Source: Aquabacterium sp029268225 (lineage in GTDB: Bacteria; Pseudomonadota; Gammaproteobacteria; Burkholderiales; Burkholderiaceae_C). From it: a stretch of DNA of 64,000 nt. Position 1 is the first letter of the stretch. Each line of letters opens with the position of its first letter. This document shows, piece after piece, positions 18,353-27,082 of the stretch. The notes under the pieces are model-generated. The model worked only from the letters and a program-made list of their open reading frames with translations. It was not told the DNA's origin and did not search any database. The stretch spans positions 62,001 through 126,000 of the forward strand of contig NZ_JBBEYB010000002.1 of the NCBI RefSeq assembly GCF_037482285.1, given 5' to 3'. The translations under genes were made by a program, and so were the position numbers.

Positions 18353-20758
18353 ATGACCAACCGATTTGAGCCGACCGCCCTGGTCGTCCCTTTCGAACAA
18401 CTGCGCAACGAGGACGTTGAAGTCGTCGGCGGCAAGAACGCCAGCCTCGGCGAGATGATCTCGCAGTTGCCCAACGGCGTGCGCGTGCCCACCGGCTTCG
18501 CCACCACGGCCCACGCCTTCCGTGAGTTCCTCAAGCACGACGGCCTGTCCGAGCGCATCAGCCAGCGCCTGGCCGCGCTCGACACGGAAGACGTGCGCGC
18601 CCTGGCCGAAGCTGGCGCCGAAATCCGTGGCTGGGTCGAAGCCCAACCCTTCCCCGCCGATCTGGAACAGGCCATCCGCACGGCCTACGCCAAGCTGGCC
18701 GGCGACAACCCTGACGCCTCGTTCGCTGTGCGTTCGTCCGCCACCGCTGAAGACCTGCCGGACGCCTCGTTCGCCGGTCAGCAGGAAACCTTCCTGAACG
18801 TGGTTGGCATCGAAGACATCCTGCACAAGATGAAGGAAGTGTTCGCCTCGCTGTACAACGACCGCGCCATTTCCTACCGTGTGCACAAGGGCTTTGCCCA
18901 CGACGTGGTCGCCCTGTCTGCAGGCGTGCAGCGCATGGTTCGCTCTGACCTGGGCGCCGCTGGCGTGATGTTCACCATCGACACCGAGTCAGGCTTCCAG
19001 GACGTGGTCTTCATCACCTCCAGCTACGGTCTGGGCGAAACCGTGGTGCAAGGCGCCGTCAACCCTGACGAGTTCTACGTGCACAAGCCCGCCCTGAAGT
19101 CTGGCAAGCAGGCCGTCATCCGCCGCAATCTGGGCTCCAAGCTGATCAAGATGGAGTTCGCTTCGGCCGAGGAAAAGGCTGCCACAGGCAAGCTGGTGCG
19201 CACCGTTGACACCACCGTCGAGGCCCGCAACCGCTACAGCCTGACCAATGAAGACGTGACCGAACTGGCACGCTACGCCGTCATCATCGAAGAGCACTAT
19301 GGCCGCCCGATGGACATCGAATGGGGCAAGGACGGCACCGACGGCAAGCTCTACATCCTGCAGGCTCGCCCTGAAACCGTGAAGAGCCAGCAGCAAGGCA
19401 AGGCCGAGCAGCGCTACAAGCTCAAGGGCACCGGCACCGTGCTGGCCGAAGGTCGCGCCATTGGTCAGAAGATCGGCACCGGCCCCGTGCGCATCGTGCA
19501 CAGCATCTCGGAGATGGACACCGTCAAGCCCGGCGATATCCTCGTCACCGACATGACCGACCCCAACTGGGAACCCGTCATGAAGCGCGCAAGCGCCATC
19601 GTGACCAACCGTGGCGGCCGAACCTGCCACGCGGCCATCATCGCGCGTGAACTGGGCATCCCCGCCGTGGTCGGCTGCGGCAACGCCACCGAGCGCCTGA
19701 CCGACGGCACCCTGGTGACCGTGGCCTGCTCCGAAGGCGACACCGGCTACATCTACGAAGGCCTGCTGGAAACCGAAGTCACCGAAGTGACCCGTGGCGA
19801 GATGCCGCACATCGGTCTGAAGGTCATGATGAACGTGGGCAACCCCCAACTGGCCTTCGACTTTGCCCAGATGCCCAACAGCGGCGTGGGCTTGGCTCGC
19901 CTCGAGTTCATCATCAACAACAACATCGGCGTTCACCCCAAGGCGATTCTCGACTACCCGAACATCGACAACGACCTGAAGAAGGCTGTCGAATCGGTGG
20001 CCCGCGGCCATGCTTCGCCGCGCGCGTTCTATGTGGACAAACTGGCCGAAGGCATCGCCACCATCGCCGCCGCGTTCTGGCCCAAACCCGTCATCGTGCG
20101 CCTGTCGGACTTCAAGTCCAACGAGTACAAGAAGCTGATCGGTGGTTCACGCTACGAGCCGGAAGAAGAGAACCCGATGCTGGGCTTCCGTGGCGCCTCG
20201 CGCTACATCAGCTCCGAATTCGGTGAAGCATTCGCCATGGAATGCGAAGCGCTCAAGCGCGTGCGCAACGACATGGGCCTGACCAACGTCGAGATCATGG
20301 TGCCCTTCGTGCGCACCCTCAAACAAGCCGAGCGTGTCACGAACATGCTGGCCGACCACGGCTTGGTGCGCGCATCCAAGGGTGGCAAGGACGGCCTGCG
20401 CGTCATCATGATGTGTGAGGTGCCTTCCAACGCGATCTTGGCAGACCAGTTCCTGGAGTTCTTCGACGGCATGTCGATCGGATCGAACGACCTGACCCAG
20501 TTGACCCTGGGTCTGGACCGCGACTCAGGCCTGGAGTTGCTGGCCGCCGACTTCGACGAACGTGATCCGGCCGTCAAGGCCATGATCTCGCGTGCGATTG
20601 CCGCCTGCCGCGCCCAGGGCAAGTACATCGGCATCTGTGGCCAAGGTCCCAGCGACCACCCCGACTTCGCCGAGTGGCTGGCCGCCGAAGGCATTGTGTC
20701 GATTTCGCTGAACCCTGACACCGTCATCGACACTTGGCAGCGCCTGGCCGCCAAGTAA
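18353..20758 (+). CDS. ppsA: Phosphoenolpyruvate synthase
   Basis: 801 residues. It converts pyruvate and ATP to PEP, AMP and phosphate, the first step of gluconeogenesis from pyruvate or lactate. The N-terminal ATP-grasp domain has VGGKNASLGEM and SFAVRSSATAEDLPDASFAGQQ; the swivelling domain has the phospho-histidine loop GGRTCHAAIIARELG near residue 425, including the Thr modified by PpsR; the C-terminal barrel has GSNDLTQLTLGLDRDSG and the catalytic cysteine in GICGQGPSDHPDF. A GGAG site five bases before the ATG supports the start. It is divergent from its regulator ppsR. Confidence 0.97.
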   Translation: MTNRFEPTALVVPFEQLRNEDVEVVGGKNASLGEMISQLPNGVRVPTGFATTAHAFREFLKHDGLSERISQRLAALDTEDVRALAEAGAEIRGWVEAQPFPADLEQAIRTAYAKLAGDNPDASFAVRSSATAEDLPDASFAGQQETFLNVVGIEDILHKMKEVFASLYNDRAISYRVHKGFAHDVVALSAGVQRMVRSDLGAAGVMFTIDTESGFQDVVFITSSYGLGETVVQGAVNPDEFYVHKPALKSGKQAVIRRNLGSKLIKMEFASAEEKAATGKLVRTVDTTVEARNRYSLTNEDVTELARYAVIIEEHYGRPMDIEWGKDGTDGKLYILQARPETVKSQQQGKAEQRYKLKGTGTVLAEGRAIGQKIGTGPVRIVHSISEMDTVKPGDILVTDMTDPNWEPVMKRASAIVTNRGGRTCHAAIIARELGIPAVVGCGNATERLTDGTLVTVACSEGDTGYIYEGLLETEVTEVTRGEMPHIGLKVMMNVGNPQLAFDFAQMPNSGVGLARLEFIINNNIGVHPKAILDYPNIDNDLKKAVESVARGHASPRAFYVDKLAEGIATIAAAFWPKPVIVRLSDFKSNEYKKLIGGSRYEPEEENPMLGFRGASRYISSEFGEAFAMECEALKRVRNDMGLTNVEIMVPFVRTLKQAERVTNMLADHGLVRASKGGKDGLRVIMMCEVPSNAILADQFLEFFDGMSIGSNDLTQLTLGLDRDSGLELLAADFDERDPAVKAMISRAIAACRAQGKYIGICGQGPSDHPDFAEWLAAEGIVSISLNPDTVIDTWQRLAAK

Positions 20759-20770
20759 ACTGACGACATC

Positions 20771-20834
20771 AAGCGGGACGCGGACGTCCCGCCTTGAACG
20801 ATTCACTGATGCGCCGCCCACGGGCGGCGTTTTC
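20771..20834 (+). terminator. Double hairpin terminator after ppsA
   Basis: The first hairpin, GCGGGACG (20773-20780) with CGTCCCGC (20785-20792), lies 15 bases past the ppsA stop. The second, CGCCGCCC (20812-20819) with GGGCGGCG (20822-20829), is followed by TTTTC and is the better intrinsic terminator. Confidence 0.75.
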
Positions 20835-20839
20835 ATTGC

Positions 20840-20845
20840 TATAAT
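20840..20845 (+). promoter_or_regulatory. Extended -10 promoter of the rpsF operon
   Basis: A consensus TATAAT is preceded by TGC (TTGCTATAAT), an extended -10 element. The -35 position falls inside the terminator hairpin and has no good match. The leader to the rpsF ATG would be about 105 bases, long enough for autoregulation by S6 or S18, although no known leader structure was recognised. Confidence 0.7.
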
Positions 20846-20957
20846 CATGGGTTTTCTGAATGTTGCTTTGGGATTCAACCACCAGAGCAGCCCTTGCCGT
20901 CAGCGGGTTTGACGCTTCGCGACGGCTTCCATCAACTGGAATCCACAAGGAGTTTCC

Positions 20958-21323
20958 ATGCGTCACTACGAAATCGTCGTGCTGATCCACCCGGATCAAA
21001 GCGAACAAGTGCCCGCCATGCTCGAGCGCTACAAGACCCTGATCACCACCACCGGTGGCCAGGTTCACCGCGTTGAAGACTGGGGCCGTCGTCAGCTGGC
21101 TTACCAGATCAACAAGCTGGCCAAGGCACACTACCTGTGCCTGAACGTCGAAATCAGCAAGGAAACCCTGGCTGAAATCGAAACCGGCTTCAAGTTCAAT
21201 GACGCTGTGCTGCGTCACCTGACCGTGCTGAAGGACAAGGCCGAGACCGCTCCTTCCGTGATGATGAAGCAAGTTGAGCGTGAAGAGGCCCGCAAGGCCC
21301 AGCAGGAACAAGCCGCTGCCTGA
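20958..21323 (+). CDS. rpsF: 30S ribosomal protein S6
   Basis: 121 residues with the S6 opening MRHYEIVVLIHPDQSEQV and the conserved block VHRVEDWGRRQLAYQINKLAKAHY. It binds S18 on the platform of the small subunit. An AAGGAG site stands just before the ATG. First gene of the rpsF-priB-rpsR-rplI operon, with the characteristic insertion of priB between the two S6/S18 partner genes. Confidence 0.98.
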   Translation: MRHYEIVVLIHPDQSEQVPAMLERYKTLITTTGGQVHRVEDWGRRQLAYQINKLAKAHYLCLNVEISKETLAEIETGFKFNDAVLRHLTVLKDKAETAPSVMMKQVEREEARKAQQEQAAA

Positions 21324-21375
21324 TTGATGCCGCAAGGCATTCAGGCATCGCGTCCACCGTTCACCGATTGACTGC

Positions 21376-21666
21376 ATGAACCGCGTCCTGCTGTCTGCAC
21401 AAATCATTGAACGCAAAGCGCTGAGATACACCCCCGCCGGCCTACCCGCCCTCGATCTCGTGCTTCAGCACGAATCCGAGGTGACAGAGGCACAGCAAAA
21501 CCGCAAGGTCAAGCTGGAGATCAAGGCAGTTGCACTGGGCCCCATGGCCGAGAAACTGAACCGGCAAGAAACAGGCGTGACCTTCGGGTTGGCTGGTTTT
21601 CTGGGTGCTCCTCGCGCCGGACGTGGCGTTCTGCTGCACATCACCGAACTCAACGACATCGTTTAA
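21376..21666 (+). CDS. priB: Primosomal replication protein N (PriB)
   Basis: 96 residues, a single OB-fold domain related to SSB: N-terminal MNRVLLSAQIIERKALRYTP, central LVLQHESEVTEAQQNRKVKLEIKAVALG and C-terminal FLGAPRAGRGVLLHITELND. PriB stabilises PriA on forked DNA for replication restart. Its place between rpsF and rpsR is conserved in beta- and gammaproteobacteria and supports the call over a second ssb. It starts 52 bases after rpsF and ends 29 bases before rpsR. Confidence 0.95.
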   Translation: MNRVLLSAQIIERKALRYTPAGLPALDLVLQHESEVTEAQQNRKVKLEIKAVALGPMAEKLNRQETGVTFGLAGFLGAPRAGRGVLLHITELNDIV

Positions 21667-21695
21667 CACATCCATTCGGATACTGAGAGGTTCTC

Positions 21696-21989
21696 ATGGC
21701 TGCACCCCGCTCCAAGAACGGCAAGTTCTCCAAAGACCGCAAGGGCAAGCGCAACACGCAATCCCTGCTGTTCCGTCGCAAGCGCTTCTGCCGCTTCACC
21801 GTCGCCAACGTCGAACAGATCGACTACAAGGACGTTGACACCCTGCGCGACTTCATCGCTGAAAACGGCAAGATCATCCCCGCACGCCTGACCGGCACCC
21901 GCGCGATCTACCAGCGTCAACTGACCACCGCCATCAAGCGCGCTCGCTTCCTGGCCCTGCTGCCTTACAGCGACCAGCACCGCGTCTAA
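21696..21989 (+). CDS. rpsR: 30S ribosomal protein S18
   Basis: 97 residues. The S18 core is clear: FRRKRFCRFTVANVEQIDYKDVDTLRDFIAENGKIIPARLTGTRAIYQRQL in outline, preceded by a basic N-terminal tail (MAAPRSKNGKFSKDRKGK) longer than in E. coli, as is usual in Burkholderiales. It pairs with S6. The GAGAGG ribosome binding site precedes the ATG, and rplI follows after 12 bases. Confidence 0.98.
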   Translation: MAAPRSKNGKFSKDRKGKRNTQSLLFRRKRFCRFTVANVEQIDYKDVDTLRDFIAENGKIIPARLTGTRAIYQRQLTTAIKRARFLALLPYSDQHRV

Positions 21990-22001
21990 GGAGTCTTCGT
22001 C

Positions 22002-22454
22002 ATGCAAATCATCCTCCTCGAAAAAGTCGCCAACCTGGGCAACCTGGGTGATGTGGTCAAGGTCAAGGACGGCTACGCCCGTAACTTCCTGATCCCGACC
22101 CGTCAAGCTCGTCGTGCCACCGAAAAGGCCATCGCCGAGTTCGAAGCCCGTCGTGCCGAGCTGGAAAAGGCTCAAGCTGAGAAGCTGGCCGCCGCTCAAG
22201 CCGTGGGCGAAAAGCTCAACGGCAAGACCGTGTCCATCACTCAGAAGGCTGGCGTTGACGGCCGTCTGTTCGGCTCGGTGACCAACTTCGACATCGCTGA
22301 AGGCCTGAAGGCTGCCGGCTTCGAAGTCGCCAAGCACCAGATCCGCATGCCCCACGGTCCTCTGAAGACCACGGGCGAGCACGCTGTGTCGGTGGCTCTG
22401 CACACCGACGTGGTCGTGGACGTGACCGTTGCCGTGGTTGGCGAAACCGCCTAA
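22002..22454 (+). CDS. rplI: 50S ribosomal protein L9
   Basis: 150 residues, normal for L9. The N-terminal domain has MQIILLEKVANLGNLGDVVKVKDGYARNFLIP, followed by the long connecting helix rich in Ala, Glu and Lys (residues 40-75) and the C-terminal domain with DGRLFGSVTNFDIAEGL. It is the last gene of the operon; GGAGT lies just upstream of the start and a terminator follows after about 60 bases. Confidence 0.98.
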   Translation: MQIILLEKVANLGNLGDVVKVKDGYARNFLIPTRQARRATEKAIAEFEARRAELEKAQAEKLAAAQAVGEKLNGKTVSITQKAGVDGRLFGSVTNFDIAEGLKAAGFEVAKHQIRMPHGPLKTTGEHAVSVALHTDVVVDVTVAVVGETA

Positions 22455-22514
22455 GGTTTTCCTTCCTCTGCGATTCACACCATCGCCTGAAACCGGTTTC
22501 GGCCGGTTTCAACC

Positions 22515-22538
22515 AAAGCCGGCCTCACCGCCGGCTTT
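22515..22538 (+). terminator. Rho-independent terminator after rplI
   Basis: AAAGCCGGC and GCCGGCTTT form a perfect 9-bp stem with a six-base loop, followed by GTCGTTTG. It separates the ribosomal operon from dnaB. Confidence 0.8.
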
Positions 22539-22599
22539 GTCGTTTGTGGCCTGACTTATCCCGCAAAGTCCCCAGCATTTCCCAAGGCTGCCCACAGAC

Positions 22600-22608
22600 T
22601 TGTCCACA
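22600..22608 (+). promoter_or_regulatory. DnaA-box-like sequence upstream of dnaB
   Basis: TTGTCCACA differs at one position from the DnaA box TTATCCACA. It lies 34 bases before the dnaB ATG and within the short palindrome CTTGTCCACAAG. One near match can occur by chance, so this is only a candidate for DnaA control of dnaB. Confidence 0.3.
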
Positions 22609-22641
22609 AGCCTGGGACCGCTCCGCTTTTATCATTGAGCC

Positions 22642-24078
22642 ATGTCTGCAGCATTCCCCACCCCGTTCTCCGCCCGTGGCGCCACCGACTCATTGAGCAG
22701 CGACGAGGTCGCCAAACTCCGCGTGCCGCCGCATTCCATCGAGGCTGAGCAGAGTGTGCTGGGGGGGCTGTTGCTGGACAACAGCGCCTGGGATCGCGCG
22801 GCCGACCTGCTGCATGAGGGTGACTTCTATCGCCACGAACACCAGTTGATCTTTCTGGCCATTCAGCAGTTGGTGGGCGCCTCCAAGCCCGCCGACGTGA
22901 TCACGGTGTTCGAGCAGTTGCAGATGCAGGGCAAGGGGGCCGAAGTGGGCGGCCTCGCCTACCTGAATGCCCTGGCCCAGTCGGTGCCCAGTGCGGCCAA
23001 CATGCGCCGCTACGCCGAAATCGTGCGCGAGCGCGCCGTGCTACGTAAACTCGTCACCGCCAGTGACGAGATCGCCACGAACGCCTTCAATCCGCAGGGC
23101 AAGAGCGTCTCCGACATCCTGGACGAGGCTGAAGCCAAGATCATGAAGATTGGCGAGGAAGGCAGTCGCAACAAGCAGGGTTTCTTCGCGATGGATGGCC
23201 TGGTGGTGGACCTGCTGGACCGCGTCACCGAACTGGCCGACAACGGTGCCGAGGACGTGACCGGCGTGCGCACCGGCTTCATCGACATGGACAAGATGAC
23301 GGCCGGCCTGCAAAAGGGTGACCTGATCATTTTGGCCGCCCGCCCCTCCATGGGTAAAACTGCCTTCGCGCTGAACATTGGCGAGAACGTTGCCGTGAAC
23401 GAAGGCTTGCCGGTCGCCGTGTTCTCCATGGAAATGGGGGCGTCACAGTTGGCGCTGCGTATGGTGGGCTCCATCGGGCGCATCAACCAGCAGAACCTGC
23501 GCACTGGCCGGCTCACCGACGACGAATGGGGCCGTCTGAGCGAAACGGTCGAAAAGCTGCGCACCGCCAACGTCTTCATTGACGAAACCCCCGGCCTGTC
23601 GCCCAACGAGTTGCGCGCGCGTGCGCGACGCCTGGCCCGCCAGTTTGGCGGGACGCTGGGCCTGATCATCATCGACTACCTGCAACTGATGAGCGGCTCT
23701 GGTGGCAACGAAGAAAACCGCGCCACCGTGATCGGTGAAATCTCGCGGGGCCTGAAAGCCTTGGCCAAGGAACTGCAGTGCCCGGTGATCGCGCTGTCAC
23801 AGCTGAACCGTTCGGTGGAAACGCGTCCGGACAAGCGTCCGATGATGTCCGACCTGCGGGAATCCGGTGCCATTGAGCAGGACGCGGACGTGATCATGTT
23901 CATCTACCGCGACGAGTACTACAACAAGGAATCGAAGGTGCCCGGCACGGCCGAGATCATCATCGGCAAGCAGCGTAACGGCCCGGTGGGCAGCCTGCAC
24001 CTGGCCTTCTTGAAGTCCAACACGCGCTTCGAGAACCTGGCCCCTGGCACCTACATCGGCGAGGGTGATCAGTACTGA
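22642..24078 (+). CDS. dnaB: Replicative DNA helicase DnaB
   Basis: 478 residues, standard length, no intein. The N-terminal domain begins RVPPHSIEAEQSVLGGLLLD. The RecA-like C-terminal domain holds Walker A in AARPSMGKTAFALNIGE (near residue 235), Walker B in LGLIIIDYLQLMSG, the QLNRSVETRPDKRPMMSDLRESGAIEQDAD arginine-finger segment and the terminal FLKSNTRFENL. It is the hexameric fork helicase. It follows the rpsF-rplI operon, as in many proteobacteria, but behind a terminator and so probably has its own promoter. Confidence 0.98.
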   Translation: MSAAFPTPFSARGATDSLSSDEVAKLRVPPHSIEAEQSVLGGLLLDNSAWDRAADLLHEGDFYRHEHQLIFLAIQQLVGASKPADVITVFEQLQMQGKGAEVGGLAYLNALAQSVPSAANMRRYAEIVRERAVLRKLVTASDEIATNAFNPQGKSVSDILDEAEAKIMKIGEEGSRNKQGFFAMDGLVVDLLDRVTELADNGAEDVTGVRTGFIDMDKMTAGLQKGDLIILAARPSMGKTAFALNIGENVAVNEGLPVAVFSMEMGASQLALRMVGSIGRINQQNLRTGRLTDDEWGRLSETVEKLRTANVFIDETPGLSPNELRARARRLARQFGGTLGLIIIDYLQLMSGSGGNEENRATVIGEISRGLKALAKELQCPVIALSQLNRSVETRPDKRPMMSDLRESGAIEQDADVIMFIYRDEYYNKESKVPGTAEIIIGKQRNGPVGSLHLAFLKSNTRFENLAPGTYIGEGDQY

Positions 24079-24125
24079 TCACGTCCCCGGGAACTCAACA
24101 TGATGTCCCGTGCGGTTTGACGACC

Positions 24126-24563
24126 TCACAGCCCATGCCGCGCCAGCCAAGCCTGCAGTTGGGCGGGTGGTAAGGCCCCGGACACTCGGTCCACCTCCCT
24201 GCCCTGCTTGAACAGGGCCAGGGTGGGGATGCTGCGGATCTGGTAGGCGGACGCAATGCCCTGCTCCACTTCGGTGTTGACCTTGGCGAAGCGCACACGG
24301 CTGGCATACGGCGCGGCCAGTTGCGCAAACACCGGCGCGAACATCTTGCACGGCCCGCACCAGGGCGCCCAGAAGTCCACCAGCACCGGCAGTTGATTGC
24401 GTGTGATGAAGCGCTCAAAGCTGGTCTGAGTCAATTCAACCGGTTGCGGCACCAGAACCGGCTGATGGCACTGACCGCACTGGGGTGCATCGCCCAAGCG
24501 CTGCGCCGGGACACGGTTGATCGCACGGCAGTGGGGGCACACCAGTTCCAGGGACGTCGTCAT
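24126..24563 (-). CDS. trxC: Thioredoxin 2 (zinc-containing)
   Basis: 145 residues from the ATG at 24563, supported by GAGGAGAG just upstream; a longer frame to 24611 lacks support. The N-terminal zinc module has two cysteine pairs, CPHC and CGQC, which mark TrxC rather than TrxA. The thioredoxin domain carries the active site in DFWAPWCGPCKMF and the cis-proline region IRSIPTLALFKQG. It is a cytoplasmic disulfide reductase, usually part of the oxidative stress response. Convergent with dnaB, separated by 47 bases. Confidence 0.95.
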   Translation of the reverse strand: MTTSLELVCPHCRAINRVPAQRLGDAPQCGQCHQPVLVPQPVELTQTSFERFITRNQLPVLVDFWAPWCGPCKMFAPVFAQLAAPYASRVRFAKVNTEVEQGIASAYQIRSIPTLALFKQGREVDRVSGALPPAQLQAWLARHGL

Positions 24564-24609
24564 GAGCTCTCCTCGTGAAGTCTTGTACCCCAGATGGTAT
24601 CCAAGTGCC

Positions 24610-24648
24610 AAAAAACAAGCCCGCCAGGGCCGCAGGCCAGGGCGGGCT
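24610..24648 (-). terminator. Rho-independent terminator after the BI-1 family gene
   Basis: On the minus strand AGCCCGCC pairs with GGCGGGCT around a partly paired GC-rich centre and is followed by TGTTTTTT. It lies about 20 bases beyond the stop codon of the gene ending at 24671, upstream of trxC. Confidence 0.85.
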
Positions 24649-24670
24649 CAGATGTGAGGCGCGGCGGAAC

Positions 24671-25366
24671 TCAGTCGTCGCCGCCACCCAGCGCCGTCAA
24701 CAGGTGCAACAGCGACGAAAACAGGTTGTACACGCTCAGGTAGACCGACAGCGTGGCGGTCACGTAATTGGTTTCGCCGCCGTCGATGATCTGCTTGAGG
24801 TCATACAAGATGAAGGCGGAGAAGATCACTACGCCCATGGCCGACAGGGCCAGGTACAGCGCCGGCATTTGCAGCCAGATGTTGGCGATGCCGGCCACGA
24901 TCATGACCATCAGGCCCACGAACAGCCACTTGCCCAGGGATGACACATCGCGCTTCATGGTCGATGCCAGGGTGGCCATGCCCCCGAACACCAGGGCCGT
25001 ACCACCGAAGGCCGTGGCAATCAGCGAAGCGCCATTGGACAAACCCAGCACCATGCCCAGCATGCGCGAGAGCATCAAGCCCATGAAGAAAGTAAAGCCC
25101 AACAGCAACAGGACGCCGACGCCGGAGTTCTTGAACTTTTCGATGGCGAAGAAGAAACCAAACGACACCGCCATGAACACCATCAGGCCCATGAAGGGGC
25201 TGCCAGAGAAGAAGCTGAAGCCTGTGGCCACGCCCAACCACGCACCCAGCACCGTGGGCAGCATCGACAAGGCCAGCAAGGCGTAGGTGTTGCGCAGCAC
25301 GCGCTGTCGGTCACCGGCCACGGCCGCGCCGTACACCACGTCAAGGGGTTTCATTGATCGATCCAT
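24671..25366 (-). CDS. Bax inhibitor-1/YccA family membrane protein
   Basis: 231 residues from the ATG at 25366, chosen because GGAGAGAG stands just upstream; the frame opens eight codons earlier without such a site. About seven hydrophobic segments cover most of the protein, for example LLALSMLPTVLGAWLGVA, GLMVFMAVSFGFFFAI, LFVGLMVMIVAGIANIWL and MGVVIFSAFILYDLKQII. The last carries the family motif with Asp before the final helix, followed by NYVTATLSVYLSVYNLFSSLL. This is the YccA/YbhL/UPF0005 family, inner-membrane proteins; YccA modulates FtsH. The exact paralogue is not decidable here. Confidence 0.9.
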   Translation of the reverse strand: MDRSMKPLDVVYGAAVAGDRQRVLRNTYALLALSMLPTVLGAWLGVATGFSFFSGSPFMGLMVFMAVSFGFFFAIEKFKNSGVGVLLLLGFTFFMGLMLSRMLGMVLGLSNGASLIATAFGGTALVFGGMATLASTMKRDVSSLGKWLFVGLMVMIVAGIANIWLQMPALYLALSAMGVVIFSAFILYDLKQIIDGGETNYVTATLSVYLSVYNLFSSLLHLLTALGGGDD

Positions 25367-25523
25367 GTGCTCTCTCCAGGTTCGCCGCACCGACCCAAGA
25401 GGGCCGCGCGGCGTGTGTCAAACTTCGGAACATTGTAGGGTGTTCATCCGGACTACCCCGGCCCTGAAATCCATTCCGCCCACAGGGCATCGGTCAGCCG
25501 ATGGCGGTCTGGGCGGGCAAGCA

Positions 25524-26378
25524 TCACAAGCGTCGGCGCATCGACTCGTAGAGGCAAACAGCCGCGGCGGCGGCGACGTTGAGCGACTCCTCGCCCCCCG
25601 GCTGCGGAATGGCCACTTTCAGGGCGCACTGGCGCATCACGGCCTCACCCACCCCCTGTCCTTCGTGCCCCATCACCCAGGCGCAAGGCTCCGGCAAGGC
25701 GACGGTCGGCAGCAGGTGCTCGGTGTGCGAACTGGTCGCCACCAGGGGGATCTGCAAGTCAACCAGGGCCTCTGGCAAGACCTGCTCGACCAGATGCAAG
25801 GCGAAATGCGCGCCCATGCCAGCCCGCAGCACCTTGGGCGACCACAAACCCGCCGTGCCCTTGAGTGCCACCACCTGCACCACACCCATGGCCGATGCAC
25901 TGCGCAAAATGCTGCCCACGTTGCCGGCATCCTGTACCCGGTCGAGCACGACGGTGGGCACGCCCGCTCGCAGGGAGCTCTCGGGAGCCTCGGCCGGCGA
26001 TCGGGCCAGCACGAAGCCGATTCGGGCCGGGGACTCCAGGCCAGTGAACATCTTCCACAGGGAGTCTGGGACGACCACGACCTTCTCTGCCTGTCGCGCC
26101 AAGGCGCTCAGACGCACAGCCTGCGCATCGGCCCCGGATGCCATGCCATGCTCGCCCAGCCAGGCAGTCTCGGCCACCACGGCGAGGCCGACCTCGATGC
26201 CACGCTTCAGGCAGGCATCGCACAGGTGATCGCCCTCCAGCCAGACCTCACCCTGCTTGCGGTAAGCCACCGGGTCCTGGCTGAGACGCCGCAAGCGCTG
26301 CACCAAGGGGTTGTCACGCGAGGTGACCAACTGGGTGCTGCGCAGGCGGGCGGGACGCTGTAGGAGGGAATCGGTCAT
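25524..26378 (-). CDS. TrmH/SpoU-family RNA 2'-O-methyltransferase
   Basis: 284 residues from the ATG at 26378; a TTG at 26399 in the same frame overlaps rnhB and is less likely. The C-terminal SPOUT trefoil-knot domain shows the three motifs: VLDRVQDAGNVGSILRSA, WVMGHEGQGV and IPQPGGEESLNVAAAAAVCLYE. The N-terminal part (SRDNPLVQRLRRLSQDPVAYRKQGEVWLEG) is the substrate-binding domain seen in 23S rRNA G2251/U2479-type enzymes. It uses SAM to methylate a ribose in rRNA or tRNA; the target base cannot be assigned. Follows rnhB closely at the end of the lipid A operon, a conserved position. Confidence 0.9.
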   Translation of the reverse strand: MTDSLLQRPARLRSTQLVTSRDNPLVQRLRRLSQDPVAYRKQGEVWLEGDHLCDACLKRGIEVGLAVVAETAWLGEHGMASGADAQAVRLSALARQAEKVVVVPDSLWKMFTGLESPARIGFVLARSPAEAPESSLRAGVPTVVLDRVQDAGNVGSILRSASAMGVVQVVALKGTAGLWSPKVLRAGMGAHFALHLVEQVLPEALVDLQIPLVATSSHTEHLLPTVALPEPCAWVMGHEGQGVGEAVMRQCALKVAIPQPGGEESLNVAAAAAVCLYESMRRRL

Positions 26379-26395
26379 ATCAGGAAAGAACGAAG

Positions 26396-27082
26396 TCAAC
26401 GTGCCGCCGCAGCCAACGGGTCGGCGGTGCCGGCCAGTGCCAGCTTGACGGGACCAAAGGTGCGTCGGTGCGCGGGCGTGGCGCCGTGCTCGCGCAATGC
26501 GGCCAGATGCGCCGCCGTGGGGTAGCCCTTGTGCACCTCAAATCCATATTGAGGGTACGCGTCGTGCAATTGCGTGCACAGGTGGTCGCGGTGCACCTTG
26601 GCCAGGATGGACGCCGCCGAAATGGCCTGCACCTTCGCATCGCCCTTGACGATGGCCTGCGCGGGCACGTTCAACACAGGAATTCGGTTGCCATCCACCA
26701 GCACCATGGCCGGCTTGAGGCGCAATCCCTCCACCGCGCGCCGCATGGCCAGCATCGTGGCCTGCAAGATGTTGAGCGCGTCAATCTCCTCGACGCTGGC
26801 CTCGGCAATGCAGCAGCACAGCGCCTTGGCACGGATTTCATCGTACAGGCTGTCACGCCGACGGGCAGTGAGCTTCTTCGAATCGGCCAGCCCGGCAATC
26901 GGCTGCAGGTCATCGAGGATGACGGCTGCGGCCACGACCGGTCCGGCCAAGGGACCACGGCCCGCCTCATCCACCCCGGCCATCAACCCCACGGCGTCCA
27001 TGGGCCAGAGCAGATCCAGCTGGAACGGCGCCTCGTTGGCATGAGCCCGATCAGCGCGTTTCGATGACTTGGGCGATGGCAT
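26396..27082 (-). CDS. rnhB: Ribonuclease HII
   Basis: 228 residues from the ATG at 27082. It removes ribonucleotides from DNA-RNA hybrids. The catalytic acidic residues are in AGVDEAGRGPLAGPVVAAAV (the DEAGRG motif), LADSKKLTARRRDSLYDEI and LVDGNRIP, with SILAKVHRDHL and YPQYGFEVHKGYPTAAH in the C-terminal half. The start overlaps the end of lpxB by 32 bases, the usual coupling in this operon. The residue order and length are typical. Confidence 0.96.
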   Translation of the reverse strand: MPSPKSSKRADRAHANEAPFQLDLLWPMDAVGLMAGVDEAGRGPLAGPVVAAAVILDDLQPIAGLADSKKLTARRRDSLYDEIRAKALCCCIAEASVEEIDALNILQATMLAMRRAVEGLRLKPAMVLVDGNRIPVLNVPAQAIVKGDAKVQAISAASILAKVHRDHLCTQLHDAYPQYGFEVHKGYPTAAHLAALREHGATPAHRRTFGPVKLALAGTADPLAAAAR

